A stretch of DNA of 64,000 bases from Nocardiopsis sp. NRRL B-16309 (GTDB lineage Bacteria > Actinomycetota > Actinomycetes > Streptosporangiales > Streptosporangiaceae). The notes below the pieces were generated by a model that had not been told where the DNA came from, ran no database searches, and saw only the letters and a list, made by a program, of their open reading frames with translations. Both the position numbers and the translations under genes were made by a program. The stretch lies in the NCBI RefSeq assembly GCF_001279585.1, contig NZ_LGEC01000103.1:124001-188000 (forward strand). Direction: 5' to 3'. Every line of letters begins with the position of its first letter. Position 1 is the stretch's first letter. Shown here piece by piece: positions 7,353-16,475 of the stretch.

Positions 7353-8864
7353 GTGATTACAGGCGAGCTGAAGAGCAAGATCGATCGCCTCTGGGACGCG
7401 TTCTGGTCCGGAGGAATCTCCAATCCCCTCGAAGTGATCGAACAGATCACCTACCTGATGTTCCTCCGCAGGCTGGAGGACATCCAGAAGGCCAAGGAGA
7501 AGAAGAGCCAGCGCACGGGCAAGCCGATCGAGGACCCCCTCTACACGGCCGATACCCAGGCTCTGCGCTGGGCCGAGCTCCAGGAGCTCTCCCCGGACAC
7601 CCTCTACGAGATGATGGACAAGGGCGTCTTCCCCTGGCTGCAACGGCTCGGTGGCGATGGCTCCACCTACGCGCACCACATGCGGGACGCCCGGTTCACC
7701 ATCCCCAACGCGAACCTGCTCACCAAGGCCTTCGACATGATCGACGGCCTCCCGCTCGGCGACGGCGACGTCCAGGGCGACCTGTACGAGTACATGCTGA
7801 GCAAGATCGCCACCGCCGGGCACAACGGTCAGTTCCGTACCCCCCGGCACATCATCCAGCTCATCGTGGCGATGATGAACCCCGGTCCGCAGGACGAGAT
7901 CTGCGACCCCGCATGCGGCACGGCGGGCTTCCTGGTCGCCGCTTCCGAGCACATGCGCGCCGAGCACAGCGATGCCCTGCTGGAAGCCACCAACCAGAAG
8001 CACTTCCACAACAGCATGTTCCACGGCTTCGACTTCGACAGCACCATGCTGCGCATCGCGAGCATGAACATGCTGATGCACGGGGTGGAGCAGCCGGACA
8101 TCCGGTACCGCGACTCGCTCGCCGAGAGCGTCGCGGAGGAGGCGGAACGCTACTCGCTCATCCTCGCCAACCCGCCGTTCGCCGGAAGCCTGGACTACGA
8201 GAGCACCGCCAAGGACCTCCAGCAGATCATCAAGACGAAGAAGACGGAGCTGCTCTTCCTCCCGCTCTTCTTGCGTCTGCTCAAGCCCGGTGGCCGCGCG
8301 GCCGTCATCGTGCCAGAGGGTGTGCTTTTCGGTAGCAGCAAGGCGCACAAGGCCATCCGCGAAATCCTCGTGGAGGACCAGAAACTGGACGCCGTGGTGA
8401 AGCTGCCCAGCGGTGTCTTCAAGCCGTACGCGGGTGTGTCCACGGCGATCCTCTTCTTCACCAAGACCAACTCCGGCGGCACGGATAACGTCTGGTTCTA
8501 CGACGTCGCCGCCGATGGTTTCAGCCTCGATGACAAGCGAACTCCGCTGCTCTCTGAGGACAAGCTCGGTGCCCTCTCTGAGGACCTGGAAGCAACAGAG
8601 CATGAGAAGAATAACCTGCCGGACGTACTGGCCCGGTGGTCACGTCGAGACGGCGGTGAGCAGGATCGCGCCCGCACCGAGCAGAGTTTCTGTGTGCCCA
8701 AGAAGGACATCGCTGCTCAAGACTACGACCTGAGCCTGAACCGGTACAAGGAAGTCGTATATGAGGAAGAGCACCACCGGGAGCCGCTGGAGGTCATCAA
8801 GGAACTTGAGGCCCTGGAAAAAAAGATTCAGCAGGAGCTTGCCGCACTGAAGGGGGTGCTGTGA
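7353..8864 (+). CDS. hsdM: Type I restriction-modification DNA methyltransferase subunit
   Basis: A 503-residue N6-adenine methyltransferase, the M subunit of a type I system. It has the helical HsdM N-terminal domain (residues 1-120), SAM motif I DPACGTAGF (185-193) and catalytic motif IV NPPF (273-276). The C-terminus is helical and likely contacts HsdS. The GTG at 7353 lacks a clear ribosome site but is the only start that keeps the conserved N-terminus. It overlaps hsdS by 1-4 bases. With hsdS and hsdR it forms a complete operon that methylates and restricts a bipartite DNA target. Confidence 0.95.
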   Translation: MITGELKSKIDRLWDAFWSGGISNPLEVIEQITYLMFLRRLEDIQKAKEKKSQRTGKPIEDPLYTADTQALRWAELQELSPDTLYEMMDKGVFPWLQRLGGDGSTYAHHMRDARFTIPNANLLTKAFDMIDGLPLGDGDVQGDLYEYMLSKIATAGHNGQFRTPRHIIQLIVAMMNPGPQDEICDPACGTAGFLVAASEHMRAEHSDALLEATNQKHFHNSMFHGFDFDSTMLRIASMNMLMHGVEQPDIRYRDSLAESVAEEAERYSLILANPPFAGSLDYESTAKDLQQIIKTKKTELLFLPLFLRLLKPGGRAAVIVPEGVLFGSSKAHKAIREILVEDQKLDAVVKLPSGVFKPYAGVSTAILFFTKTNSGGTDNVWFYDVAADGFSLDDKRTPLLSEDKLGALSEDLEATEHEKNNLPDVLARWSRRDGGEQDRARTEQSFCVPKKDIAAQDYDLSLNRYKEVVYEEEHHREPLEVIKELEALEKKIQQELAALKGVL

Positions 8865-10060
8865 TGACCCTCCGAACCACCACCCTGGGTGATCTCACCA
8901 CTATCAATCCCAAGCATGAAAAGGGCACGACCCCGGACACCCCCGTTTCCTTTGTCGGGATGTCTGATGTTGACGCGAAGTCGGCTTCGGTCACCCACGA
9001 AGAAATCCGCTCCTTCGAGGAGACTTCCAAGGGCTTCACACGGTTCAAGAAAGGTGACATTCTTCTCGCCAAGATCACCCCCTGCTTTGAGAACGGGAAG
9101 ATTGCTCAAGCCACGATCAGCGAATCTTTGGGGTCCGGTTCAACCGAGTTTCATGTGATCCGAGCGCACGAAGCATCTGCCGACCCTCGGTTCCTCCTCC
9201 ATATGCTTCGTCACCCTAAAGTCCTTTTCGATGGCGAGCGCAAGATGACCGGAAGCTCAGGACACCGGCGAGTCCCCGAGTCCTACGTAGCCAGCATCGC
9301 CATCCCGAATTACCCACTAGAGACTCAAGGGAAGATCGGGGAAGCACTCGACACCCTCGAATCCCTCAGGGCAATGCGCCGAAATTCGCTCGAACTTCTC
9401 GATGAACTCGCACAGTCCATCTTCCTTGACATGTTTGGCGACCCGATCCGCAACACGAAGGACTGGGGAACCGAGAAGCTTGGAGATCTGGCCCGCATCA
9501 TCCGGGGCGCTTCACCTCGCCCTAAAGGGGATCCCCGCTACTTTGGCGGGCCCATCCCTTGGCTGATGATCTCCGATGTCACACGCACCCAAGGGAACAC
9601 AGTAACGAATATCCGAGAGGGAGTCACAGAAGCAGGAAGAGACAAAAGCGTTTACCTGCCAAAGGGGAGCTTGATTCTCACAAACAGCGCCACCGTTGGA
9701 GTTCCCAAGTTTCTCGGAGTAGACTCATGCATCCATGACGGATTTCTGGGAATCCTCGACATCTCCCCCAAAATCAACAAAGAGTATCTCTACAACCTCT
9801 TTCTACTCAATCGAGAGCGCATCTCACAAATGGCACCGGAAGGTACTCAAAAAAACCTTAATACTGGAATTGCCAAATCTCTCGAAATACCGATACCTCC
9901 TATTGAGAAACAAGACGCCTTCGTTGAAAGAATCCGGCAGATTTCTCTCTTGAGGGAGTCGCACCAATCCCATCTCGCGCACCTGGACGAACTCTTCGCC
10001 TCTGTTCAGCAGCGGGCGTTTGACGGCGCCCTGTGGGACGATCGGGACATAGCCTCATAG
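8861..10060 (+). CDS. hsdS: Type I restriction-modification specificity subunit
   Basis: A 399-residue protein with the two-TRD layout of HsdS: target recognition domain 1 at about residues 1-150, a conserved helix near 160-195 ending FLDMFGDPI, target recognition domain 2 at about 200-355, and a final helix at 360-395 (ESHQSHLAHLDELFASVQQRAF). Each TRD reads half of the bipartite target and the helices set the spacing. Base use drops visibly in GC content inside both TRDs, most strongly at 9560-9960, unlike hsdM and hsdR. That is usual for TRDs exchanged by recombination. Start may be GTG 8861 or ATG 8864. Confidence 0.92.
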   Translation: MMTLRTTTLGDLTTINPKHEKGTTPDTPVSFVGMSDVDAKSASVTHEEIRSFEETSKGFTRFKKGDILLAKITPCFENGKIAQATISESLGSGSTEFHVIRAHEASADPRFLLHMLRHPKVLFDGERKMTGSSGHRRVPESYVASIAIPNYPLETQGKIGEALDTLESLRAMRRNSLELLDELAQSIFLDMFGDPIRNTKDWGTEKLGDLARIIRGASPRPKGDPRYFGGPIPWLMISDVTRTQGNTVTNIREGVTEAGRDKSVYLPKGSLILTNSATVGVPKFLGVDSCIHDGFLGILDISPKINKEYLYNLFLLNRERISQMAPEGTQKNLNTGIAKSLEIPIPPIEKQDAFVERIRQISLLRESHQSHLAHLDELFASVQQRAFDGALWDDRDIAS

Positions 10061-10163
10061 CGAAACAGCGCTCCGCCCATCCCCCGCACCCACAACTTCA
10101 TAACCCCGCTGCCGCCCCATCCCGTCGTCCAACCCCCACGTCCACCTCCGGGAAAGGTGCCTG

Positions 10164-13100
10164 GTGAGCAACTTCGACTTCCTCAGAGCCGAATGGCCCG
10201 ACCTCCACAACGAGGCGATCCGTGCCGAACGCCTCGCGGTCGCGGACCCGCGCGTCTCCTGCTTCTATGCCCGTCGCACGCTCGAACTGGCCGTGAACTG
10301 GCTCTACGAGGCCGATGACACCCTGCGGACCCCCTACCAGAGCGATCTCGCCGCGCGGATCGCCGAACCCACCATGGTGAACCTGGTCGGTCCGGCGATC
10401 CGCACGAAGATGGACCTCATCCGCCGCCAGGGCAACGCCGCCGTGCACCGCCCCGGGCCGGTCTCGCACCAGGACTCCACCCGCACCGCCGTCGAGCTCT
10501 TCCACGTCCTGTACTGGCTGGCCCGCCACTACACCCGGACCCCCGACAACGCGCCCGCCTCCGGGCTGTCCTTCAAGCGCGACGTCATCCCCACCCCGGT
10601 GCCCGCCGAGGTCCGCCGCAAGAAGCAGGCCGAAGTCCAGAAGATGGCCGAGGACTTCGCCCGCCAGCAGGACGAACTCGCCAAGGCCCAGCGCCGCAAC
10701 AAGGATCTGGACGCCGAAGTCCTGCGCCTGCGCGCACAGGTCAAGGAAGCCAAGGCGGCCAACGCCACCGTCCCCGACCAGCACGACTACAACGAGGCCG
10801 ACACCCGCACCCACATCATCGACCTGCTCCTCCGGGAAGCCGGTTGGGTGCTCACCAACCCCGAGGACCGCGAGTACCCCCTCACCGGCCTGCCGACCTC
10901 CACCGGGGAGGGCCGGGCCGACTACGTCCTGTGGGACGACAACGGCAGACCCCTGGCCGTGGTCGAGGCCAAGCGCACCACCAAGGACGCCCGGGACGGG
11001 CAGCAGCAGGCCAAGGCCTACGCCGACGCCCTCGAAGCGAAGTTCGGCCAGCGACCGGTCATCTTCTGCACCAGCGGTTACCGCACCTTCGTCTGGGACG
11101 ACCACTTCGGCTACCCGCCGCGCGAGGTCCACGGCTTCTACACCAAGGACGAGCTGCGCACGCTCATCATGCGCAGGGCGGGCCGCCAGGCCCTGGCCGG
11201 TGTGGAGATCAACGCCGACATCGCCGGACGCCACTACCAGGCCCGCGCCATCCGCCGGATCGCGGAGACCTTCGCCGACGACAAACAGCGCCAGGCCCTG
11301 CTGGTGATGGCCACCGGCGCGGGCAAGACCCGCACCGTCATCGCCCTGGTGGACCTGCTCAACCGGGCCGGGTGGATCAAGCGCGTCCTCTTCCTCGCCG
11401 ACCGCACCGCCCTGGTCAACCAGGCCCTCGGGGCATTCAAGCAGCACCTGCCCAGCACCCCGGTCGTCAACCTGGTGGAGGAGAAGAACACCGAGGCGCG
11501 CGTCTACGTGTCCACCTACCCGACGATGATGGGGCTGATCAACGACGCCTCCGACGAGGTCCGCAAGTTCGGCCCCGGCTACTTCGACCTGGTCGTCATC
11601 GACGAGGCCCACCGGTCCGTCTACCAGAAGTACGGCGCGATCTTCGAGTACTTCGACGCGCTCCTGGTCGGGCTGACCGCCACCCCCAAGGACGAGATCG
11701 ACCGCAACACCTACCGGCTCTTCCACCTGGAGGACGGCGTCCCCACCGACGTCTACAGCCTGGACGAGGCCATCCAGGAGAAGTATCTGGTGGGCCCCAC
11801 CACCATCGACGTGCCGCTGAAGTTCCCCCGCGAGGGCATCAAGTACGACGAGCTGTCCGAGGAGGACCAGGAGGCCTGGGACCTCACCGAGTGGGACGAC
11901 GACGAGGGCGCGCCCGACGAGATCACCGCGGACGAGGTCAACAAGCACCTGTTCAACAAGGACACCATCGACAAGGCGCTCCAGACCGTCATGGCCTACG
12001 GCGCCAAGGTCGAGGGCGGCGACCGGCTCGGCAAGACGATCGTCTTCGCCCGCAACACCAAGCACGCGCACTTCATCGTGGAGCGCTTCAACGACCTCTA
12101 CCCCGACCTCGGCGGCGACTTCGCGCAGGTCATCACGCACAACACCAGCTACGCGCAGGCCACCCTGGACAAGTTCTCCAGGCGCGACTCACCCCCGTAC
12201 ATCGCGGTGTCGGTGGACATGCTCGACACCGGGGTGGACATCCCCGAGGTCGTCAACCTGGTGTTCGCCAAGCTGGTGCGGTCCAAGACCAAGTTCTGGC
12301 AGATGATCGGGCGCGGAACCCGGCTCTGCCCGGACCTGTTCGGCCCCGGCGACGACAAGTCGGGGTTCCTCGTCTTCGACATGGGCCGCAACGTGGAGTT
12401 CTTCAATCAGAACCTGCCCGCGGCCGAGGGGCGGACCCAGCCCTCCCTGCGGGAGCGGGTCTTCCGCAAGCGTGTGGAGCTGCTGCACGGCCTGGACAGC
12501 GGCGGACCGGCAGCGGCCGAGACCGGCCAGGCCACAACCGAGCAGGCCACCCCCGAGGCCCCCGGTTCCGCTCCGGCCGCCCCCGGCACCGCTCCGGAGG
12601 AGCCCGCCGACGAGCCGTCCCTGCGCCGCTCCCTGGCGGAGCGCCTCCAGTCGGAGGTGGCGGGCATGAACCACCGCAACGTCGAGGTCCGCCGCCAGCT
12701 GGAGCGGGTGGAGGCTTACCAGGACCCGGCGGCGTGGCAACCGATCACCGCCGACAAGCGCGACGAGCTCATCGAGACGCTCGCGCCGCTGCCGACCGAG
12801 TTCAAGGAGGACGAGAACAGCCAGGAGGCCAAGCGGTTCGACCTGCTGGCGCTGCGTCTGCAACTGGGCGTGCTGGAGCCCGAACCCGGCTTCGACAAGC
12901 TCCGCCAACAGGTCCAGGACATCGCCGAGGCCCTGCTCGACCCCACCACGATCAACAACCCCGTGGTGGCCAAGCACCGTGAACTCCTCGCCGACCTGGC
13001 CACCGACGCCTGGTGGGAGGACGTCACCCTGCCGATGCTGGAGCTCATGCGCCGGCGCGTGCGCGGCCTGGTCCGGCTCATCCCGAAGACGCGTCGAGGG

Positions 13101-13664
13101 ATCGTCTACTCCGACTTCGAGGACGAGCTCGGCGAACTCACCGAGACCGAGCTCAGGGACCTGGACATCGGTGGCGGCTGGACCAGGTTCGAGCTCAAGG
13201 TCCGCACCTACGTGCACAGCCACGGCGACGACCTGTCCGTGCAGAAGCTGCTGCGCAACAGGCAGCTCACCAGCGCCGACATCGACCACTTCACGCGGGT
13301 GTTCCTGGACGGCGGTTTCGGGACCGAGGGCGACATCGAGCGGGCCGAGGAGGAGCACGGCGGCCTCGGCCTGTTCCTGCGCTCCCTCACCGGGTTGGAG
13401 CGGGACGCGGTCGCGGCCGCCTTCGACGAGTTCCAGGCAGGGCACAACCTCACCGGGACCGAACTGCACTTCCTGAAGCTCATCATCGACTACGTGGCCA
13501 AGAACGGCTTCCTGGACGTCGGTGACCTCTACGAGCCGCCGTTCACGAGTGTGTCGCCGAGCGGCCCCGAAGGGGTGTTCGGTGACGCCAAGGTGGACGC
13601 GATCCAGGAGATCCTCAACCGGATCAAGGCGACCGCGATCCCGCCGGAGGCCGCCGCCGGGTGA
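10164..13664 (+). CDS. hsdR: Type I restriction endonuclease subunit
   Basis: A 1166-residue motor-nuclease subunit. The order is: a DUF4145-like N-terminal domain (about 1-125), a coiled coil (150-200), a nuclease domain with the D253...EAK270 metal site, a superfamily 2 helicase with ATGAGKTRT (383-391) and DEAH (480-483), helicase motif VI in QMIGRGTRLCPDLFG, and a long C-terminal domain that docks onto the methylase. The GTG start at 10164 follows GGGAAAGG. The 103 bases after hsdS may hold no promoter, so it is probably cotranscribed. Everything needed for restriction appears intact. Confidence 0.95.
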   Translation: MSNFDFLRAEWPDLHNEAIRAERLAVADPRVSCFYARRTLELAVNWLYEADDTLRTPYQSDLAARIAEPTMVNLVGPAIRTKMDLIRRQGNAAVHRPGPVSHQDSTRTAVELFHVLYWLARHYTRTPDNAPASGLSFKRDVIPTPVPAEVRRKKQAEVQKMAEDFARQQDELAKAQRRNKDLDAEVLRLRAQVKEAKAANATVPDQHDYNEADTRTHIIDLLLREAGWVLTNPEDREYPLTGLPTSTGEGRADYVLWDDNGRPLAVVEAKRTTKDARDGQQQAKAYADALEAKFGQRPVIFCTSGYRTFVWDDHFGYPPREVHGFYTKDELRTLIMRRAGRQALAGVEINADIAGRHYQARAIRRIAETFADDKQRQALLVMATGAGKTRTVIALVDLLNRAGWIKRVLFLADRTALVNQALGAFKQHLPSTPVVNLVEEKNTEARVYVSTYPTMMGLINDASDEVRKFGPGYFDLVVIDEAHRSVYQKYGAIFEYFDALLVGLTATPKDEIDRNTYRLFHLEDGVPTDVYSLDEAIQEKYLVGPTTIDVPLKFPREGIKYDELSEEDQEAWDLTEWDDDEGAPDEITADEVNKHLFNKDTIDKALQTVMAYGAKVEGGDRLGKTIVFARNTKHAHFIVERFNDLYPDLGGDFAQVITHNTSYAQATLDKFSRRDSPPYIAVSVDMLDTGVDIPEVVNLVFAKLVRSKTKFWQMIGRGTRLCPDLFGPGDDKSGFLVFDMGRNVEFFNQNLPAAEGRTQPSLRERVFRKRVELLHGLDSGGPAAAETGQATTEQATPEAPGSAPAAPGTAPEEPADEPSLRRSLAERLQSEVAGMNHRNVEVRRQLERVEAYQDPAAWQPITADKRDELIETLAPLPTEFKEDENSQEAKRFDLLALRLQLGVLEPEPGFDKLRQQVQDIAEALLDPTTINNPVVAKHRELLADLATDAWWEDVTLPMLELMRRRVRGLVRLIPKTRRGIVYSDFEDELGELTETELRDLDIGGGWTRFELKVRTYVHSHGDDLSVQKLLRNRQLTSADIDHFTRVFLDGGFGTEGDIERAEEEHGGLGLFLRSLTGLERDAVAAAFDEFQAGHNLTGTELHFLKLIIDYVAKNGFLDVGDLYEPPFTSVSPSGPEGVFGDAKVDAIQEILNRIKATAIPPEAAAG

Positions 13665-13680
13665 CCTTCCTTCCCCCGTC

Positions 13681-13715
13681 GATGAGGGCCCGGCCGTACC
13701 GGGTGGGTCCTCATC
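13681..13715 (+). terminator. Hairpin after hsdR
   Basis: GATGAGG and CCTCATC pair outside, with GCCCGG against CCGGGT inside and a small bulge, starting 17 bases after the hsdR stop. It probably ends the restriction operon. Confidence 0.6.
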
Positions 13716-14129
13716 AGGGGTGCTCTCTCCGGCCTCTCAGGACGCACCTGGGCCACAGACTCGGAGACAGCGCCCTCAGGGCCGGGTGAGGCCGTGGCGA
13801 GTCACACGCCGGCTCTCCGAATGCTTCGGTCGGGCCTCCGCATCGCCGACGCCCAAGCGAACGGCGGGCCCTTCGGAGTCCTTCCCTGGAACGGCCTGAT
13901 TCGGGCCCGGTTTCCGGGCGCGGCCCAAGGTTTCTGGTCACGGCGGAAGCACCGGCGTCGACTCTGGATCACTGCCGGTGCGTTTTCCGTTGAAGCGGCG
14001 CCGGTCCGCGCGGATTCACGGTGCGCCGCGTATTCGACGGCTGTCTCCCCACCCAAACCTCGGGAGCACACCGGGTCGTCTTCCGGGCGCACCCACAGGA
14101 CACCTCCCGAGCGCTTTCCGCCGGGACGG
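13716..14129. other. Intergenic region with no supported gene
   Basis: I see no open frame with family resemblance on either strand. In particular, the minus strand directly downstream of the sigma gene has no Cys-rich, RsrA-like zinc anti-sigma sequence. Confidence 0.6.
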
Positions 14130-14762
14130 CTACGAGGTGGTGGCCGCGGCCTCGGCGGGGACGCGCATCCCGCGCTCCCGGCCGTAGTCGGCGAGCATCT
14201 CGCGGAGCTGGCGGCGGGCCCGGTGCAGTCGCGACATCACGGTCCCCAGCGGGGTGCCCATGCGCGCGGCGACCTCCTTGTAGGCGTAGCCCTCGATGTC
14301 CACGAGGTAGATGACCTCCTGGAACTCCTCGGGCAGCCGCGCGAGCGCCTGCTTGATGTCGGAGTCGGGCAGGTGGTCGAGGACCTCGTTCTCGGCCGAG
14401 CGCATACCGGAGGACGTGTGCGCCTCCGCGGCGGCGAGCTGCCAGTCCTTGATCTCGTCGGTGGTCTCCTGGCGCGGTTCGCGCTGCTTCTTGCGGTATC
14501 CGTTGATAAAGGTGTTGGTCAAGATCCTGTAGAGCCAGGCACGTAGGTTCGTGCCGGCGCGGAACTGGTGAAAATTGGCGAAGGCCTTAGCGAACGTCTC
14601 CTGGACGAGGTCTTCTGCGTCGGCCGGGTTGCGGGTCATCCGCAGGGCCGTGGGATAGAGCTGGTCGGCGAACGGTGTGACCGCGGTGGCGAAGTCGAGC
14701 GTCTGCTCGCCGTCACGGGTCTCACCGGTCGTGGAGGTCTGGTCCAATTCGATAGTCGCCAA
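14130..14762 (-). CDS. sigR: SigR/SigH-type ECF sigma factor
   Basis: A sigma factor of about 210 residues. Region 2 is ALRMTRNPADAEDLVQETFA with LRAWLYRILTNTFINGYRKK. Region 4 is IYLVDIEGYAYKEVAARMGT with GTVMSRLHRARRQLR. These match the disulfide-stress sigma factors SigR (Streptomyces) and SigH (mycobacteria). The TTG at 14762 is chosen because GAGGGGG lies five bases before it and the resulting N-terminus matches SigR length; a GTG at 14798 would add 12 residues. Known targets of the family are thioredoxin and mycothiol genes, and this window also carries trxA. Unlike the usual sigR-rsrA pair, no anti-sigma gene follows. Confidence 0.9.
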   Translation of the reverse strand: MATIELDQTSTTGETRDGEQTLDFATAVTPFADQLYPTALRMTRNPADAEDLVQETFAKAFANFHQFRAGTNLRAWLYRILTNTFINGYRKKQREPRQETTDEIKDWQLAAAEAHTSSGMRSAENEVLDHLPDSDIKQALARLPEEFQEVIYLVDIEGYAYKEVAARMGTPLGTVMSRLHRARRQLREMLADYGRERGMRVPAEAAATTS

Positions 14763-15149
14763 GATTCCCCCTCGGGACGACCGGACGATCACTTCCACCC
14801 TGTTAGACGCCGCCGCACGCTTCCAATGATGACAGCTATCCGAGTGATTCGAGTCACGAACGTACCGAAAGCGTCGCCAGTCCCGGTCAGTGTCGGGTAA
14901 AGAAGCCGCGGGCTCGGGGCTCTCAGGCTCCCTGCCCCGACGACGGCGGTCGAATCCCCACCGCGGCGGACGGCCCCGAGACCACGCACGGCCACGCGTG
15001 TCGCTCCCCGCACGGGGCGGCGGCTCCCGGCGGCGCGGGACCGCGCCGTGTCGTACGCTTACGTCGCCCCCTCCGACCAGTCAGGAGTGGCGCCCGCCCG
15101 TTCCGTGGCAGGCGAGTCCGGCATACCCCGTTTTCTTGTGGAGGACCCT

Positions 15150-15395
15150 GTGGCCCGCGTCGTGGTTGACGTCATGCTCAAGCCGGAGATCCTGGACCCC
15201 CAGGGCCAGGCGATCGCCGGGGCCTGCTCCCGGCTGGGCTTCGAGGGGGTCGCCCAGGTCCGCCAGGGCAAGCGCTTCGAGGTCGAGGTCGAGGGCGAGG
15301 TCGACGACGCCAAGCTGGCCGACGTCCGCCGCCTGGCCGAGACCGTCCTGGCCAACACCGTCATCGAGGACTTCGAGGTCCGCGTCGACGCCTGA
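15150..15395 (+). CDS. purS: Phosphoribosylformylglycinamidine synthase subunit PurS
   Basis: This 81-residue small subunit of the three-part FGAM synthase helps channel ammonia between PurQ and PurL in purine synthesis. The GTG at 15150 has GGAGGA five bases upstream. The sequence is typical (ARVVVDVMLKPEILDPQGQA, then RQGKRFEVEVEG and an IEDFEVRVDA end). A terminator and an unrelated HATPase gene separate it from purQ, so it may be transcribed on its own. Confidence 0.95.
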   Translation: MARVVVDVMLKPEILDPQGQAIAGACSRLGFEGVAQVRQGKRFEVEVEGEVDDAKLADVRRLAETVLANTVIEDFEVRVDA

Positions 15396-15513
15396 CCCTC
15401 CGGGGCGGGTCCGAACGCTCCCGAGCACCGTTCCCGCGGTCGCCCTCCCGCGGTCGCCGCCACCACGGCGACCGACACGGGCACCCGGTGCGGCGTTTGG
15501 TGCCGGATTTCCA

Positions 15514-15549
15514 CAGCCGTGTCCTCTACCGGACACGGCTGTTCGTTTT
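15514..15549 (+). terminator. Intrinsic terminator before the HATPase gene
   Basis: An 11-bp perfect stem, CAGCCGTGTCC with GGACACGGCTG, loop TCTACC, followed by TTCGTTTT. This is one of the few hairpins in the window with a real U-tract, and it should end purS transcription. Confidence 0.85.
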
Positions 15550-15621
15550 GCCCCATCCGGGGTCGGGAAGGTTCCCTACAGCGACAGTCGATCACGACAA
15601 CGGAGCACGCGAGGTGCATGC

Positions 15622-16095
15622 ATGGACGCCGCTTTCTCGCTCTCCCTCCCTCGTCAGGCGTACACGGTCGCCGTCGTCCGCGACGTCCTCGGCACACTCC
15701 TGCACCGCGCGGGCCTGTGCCGTGACTGTGTGGACGACGTCCTGCTGGCCTCCTCGGAGGCCTGCGCGAACGCGGTCGAGTACGGAACACCCGCTCGCGA
15801 GTACGTGGTCGAGGCCGAGCTCGACGACGACTGGTGCGAGTTGCGCGTCTCCCATCCGGGACGGGCGCCGGACGACACCGAGCTCGCCGCCCGGTTCACC
15901 CGCGAACGCACGCCCCTCCCCGGCCTCGAAGCAGAGTCGGGCAGGGGCATTCTCTTGATGCGCTACCTCATGGACGAGGTCGCCTTTCGGAGCGAGCCCC
16001 GGACCACGGTCCTGCTGCGCAAGCACATCACCCGGTGCGACCGTCCCTCCATGGGGGGCCACCGGATCCCGGAGATGCGCTACGCGACGCTCTGA
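15622..16095 (+). CDS. RsbW-like ATP-binding regulator (HATPase_c)
   Basis: A 157-residue GHKL ATPase of the anti-sigma kinase type. N box: DVLLASSEACANAVEYG; D/G1 box: LRVSHPGRAPDDTE, in which the usual DDG is altered; G2 box: ESGRGILLMRYLMDEV. The ATG at 15622 follows GAGGTG. It stands alone between two strong terminators, in the middle of the pur genes. Its partner (a sigma factor or an STAS antagonist) is not adjacent. The nearest sigma factor, the SigR-like protein, belongs to a class normally held by zinc anti-sigma proteins, so linking the two would be speculation. Confidence 0.78.
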   Translation: MDAAFSLSLPRQAYTVAVVRDVLGTLLHRAGLCRDCVDDVLLASSEACANAVEYGTPAREYVVEAELDDDWCELRVSHPGRAPDDTELAARFTRERTPLPGLEAESGRGILLMRYLMDEVAFRSEPRTTVLLRKHITRCDRPSMGGHRIPEMRYATL

Positions 16096-16138
16096 CCCCG
16101 GGAAGAGGCCCGGCCCGCCATCCCCGCACCCGAGCTCG

Positions 16139-16171
16139 CCACACCTCGCGTACCGTCCGCGCGAGGTGTGG
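16139..16171 (+). terminator. Terminator after the HATPase gene
   Basis: A perfect 12-bp stem, CCACACCTCGCG with CGCGAGGTGTGG, around a 9-base loop, 44 bases after the HATPase stop. The remaining bases to 16475 hold no gene that I can support and presumably carry the purQ promoter. Confidence 0.8.
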
Positions 16172-16475
16172 CGTTCGTCCGTCCACGGGGTGACGCGCGC
16201 CACGACCCCTGTCGGGTCGCACACCGCGTACCCGCCACCGGGGCGCCGCGTTCGGACGATCCTCCAGGCCAGGCCCCGCGGCCGGGGGTGACCGTCGTAC
16301 CCGACTACAGGCGAGCGGGTACGCTGCGGAGTGCGGACGCGCCGTCGACCGGGCGTGTTCCGTGGAGTCGGTCACGCCTCCACGGCGCGCGACCCAGGAC
16401 TGGCACCGATGTCTCCCTGCCGAACAACCGATGCCTCCCCCGCACGCGGGGGATGCGCCTTCCCGGAGTGTGCTC

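Noticed and set aside
10098..12140. 680-codon open frame antisense to hsdR
   Set aside because: It is a Val/Gly/Leu-rich mirror of the GC-biased codons of hsdR, with no domain resemblance.
10844..12982. 712-codon plus-strand frame inside hsdR
   Set aside because: Arg/Gly/Pro-rich out-of-frame shadow of hsdR, which has all motifs in the other frame.
13802..14092. RsrA-like anti-sigma gene downstream of the sigma factor
   Set aside because: The frame has no HxxxCxxC zinc motif and is Arg/Pro-rich; it looks like noise.
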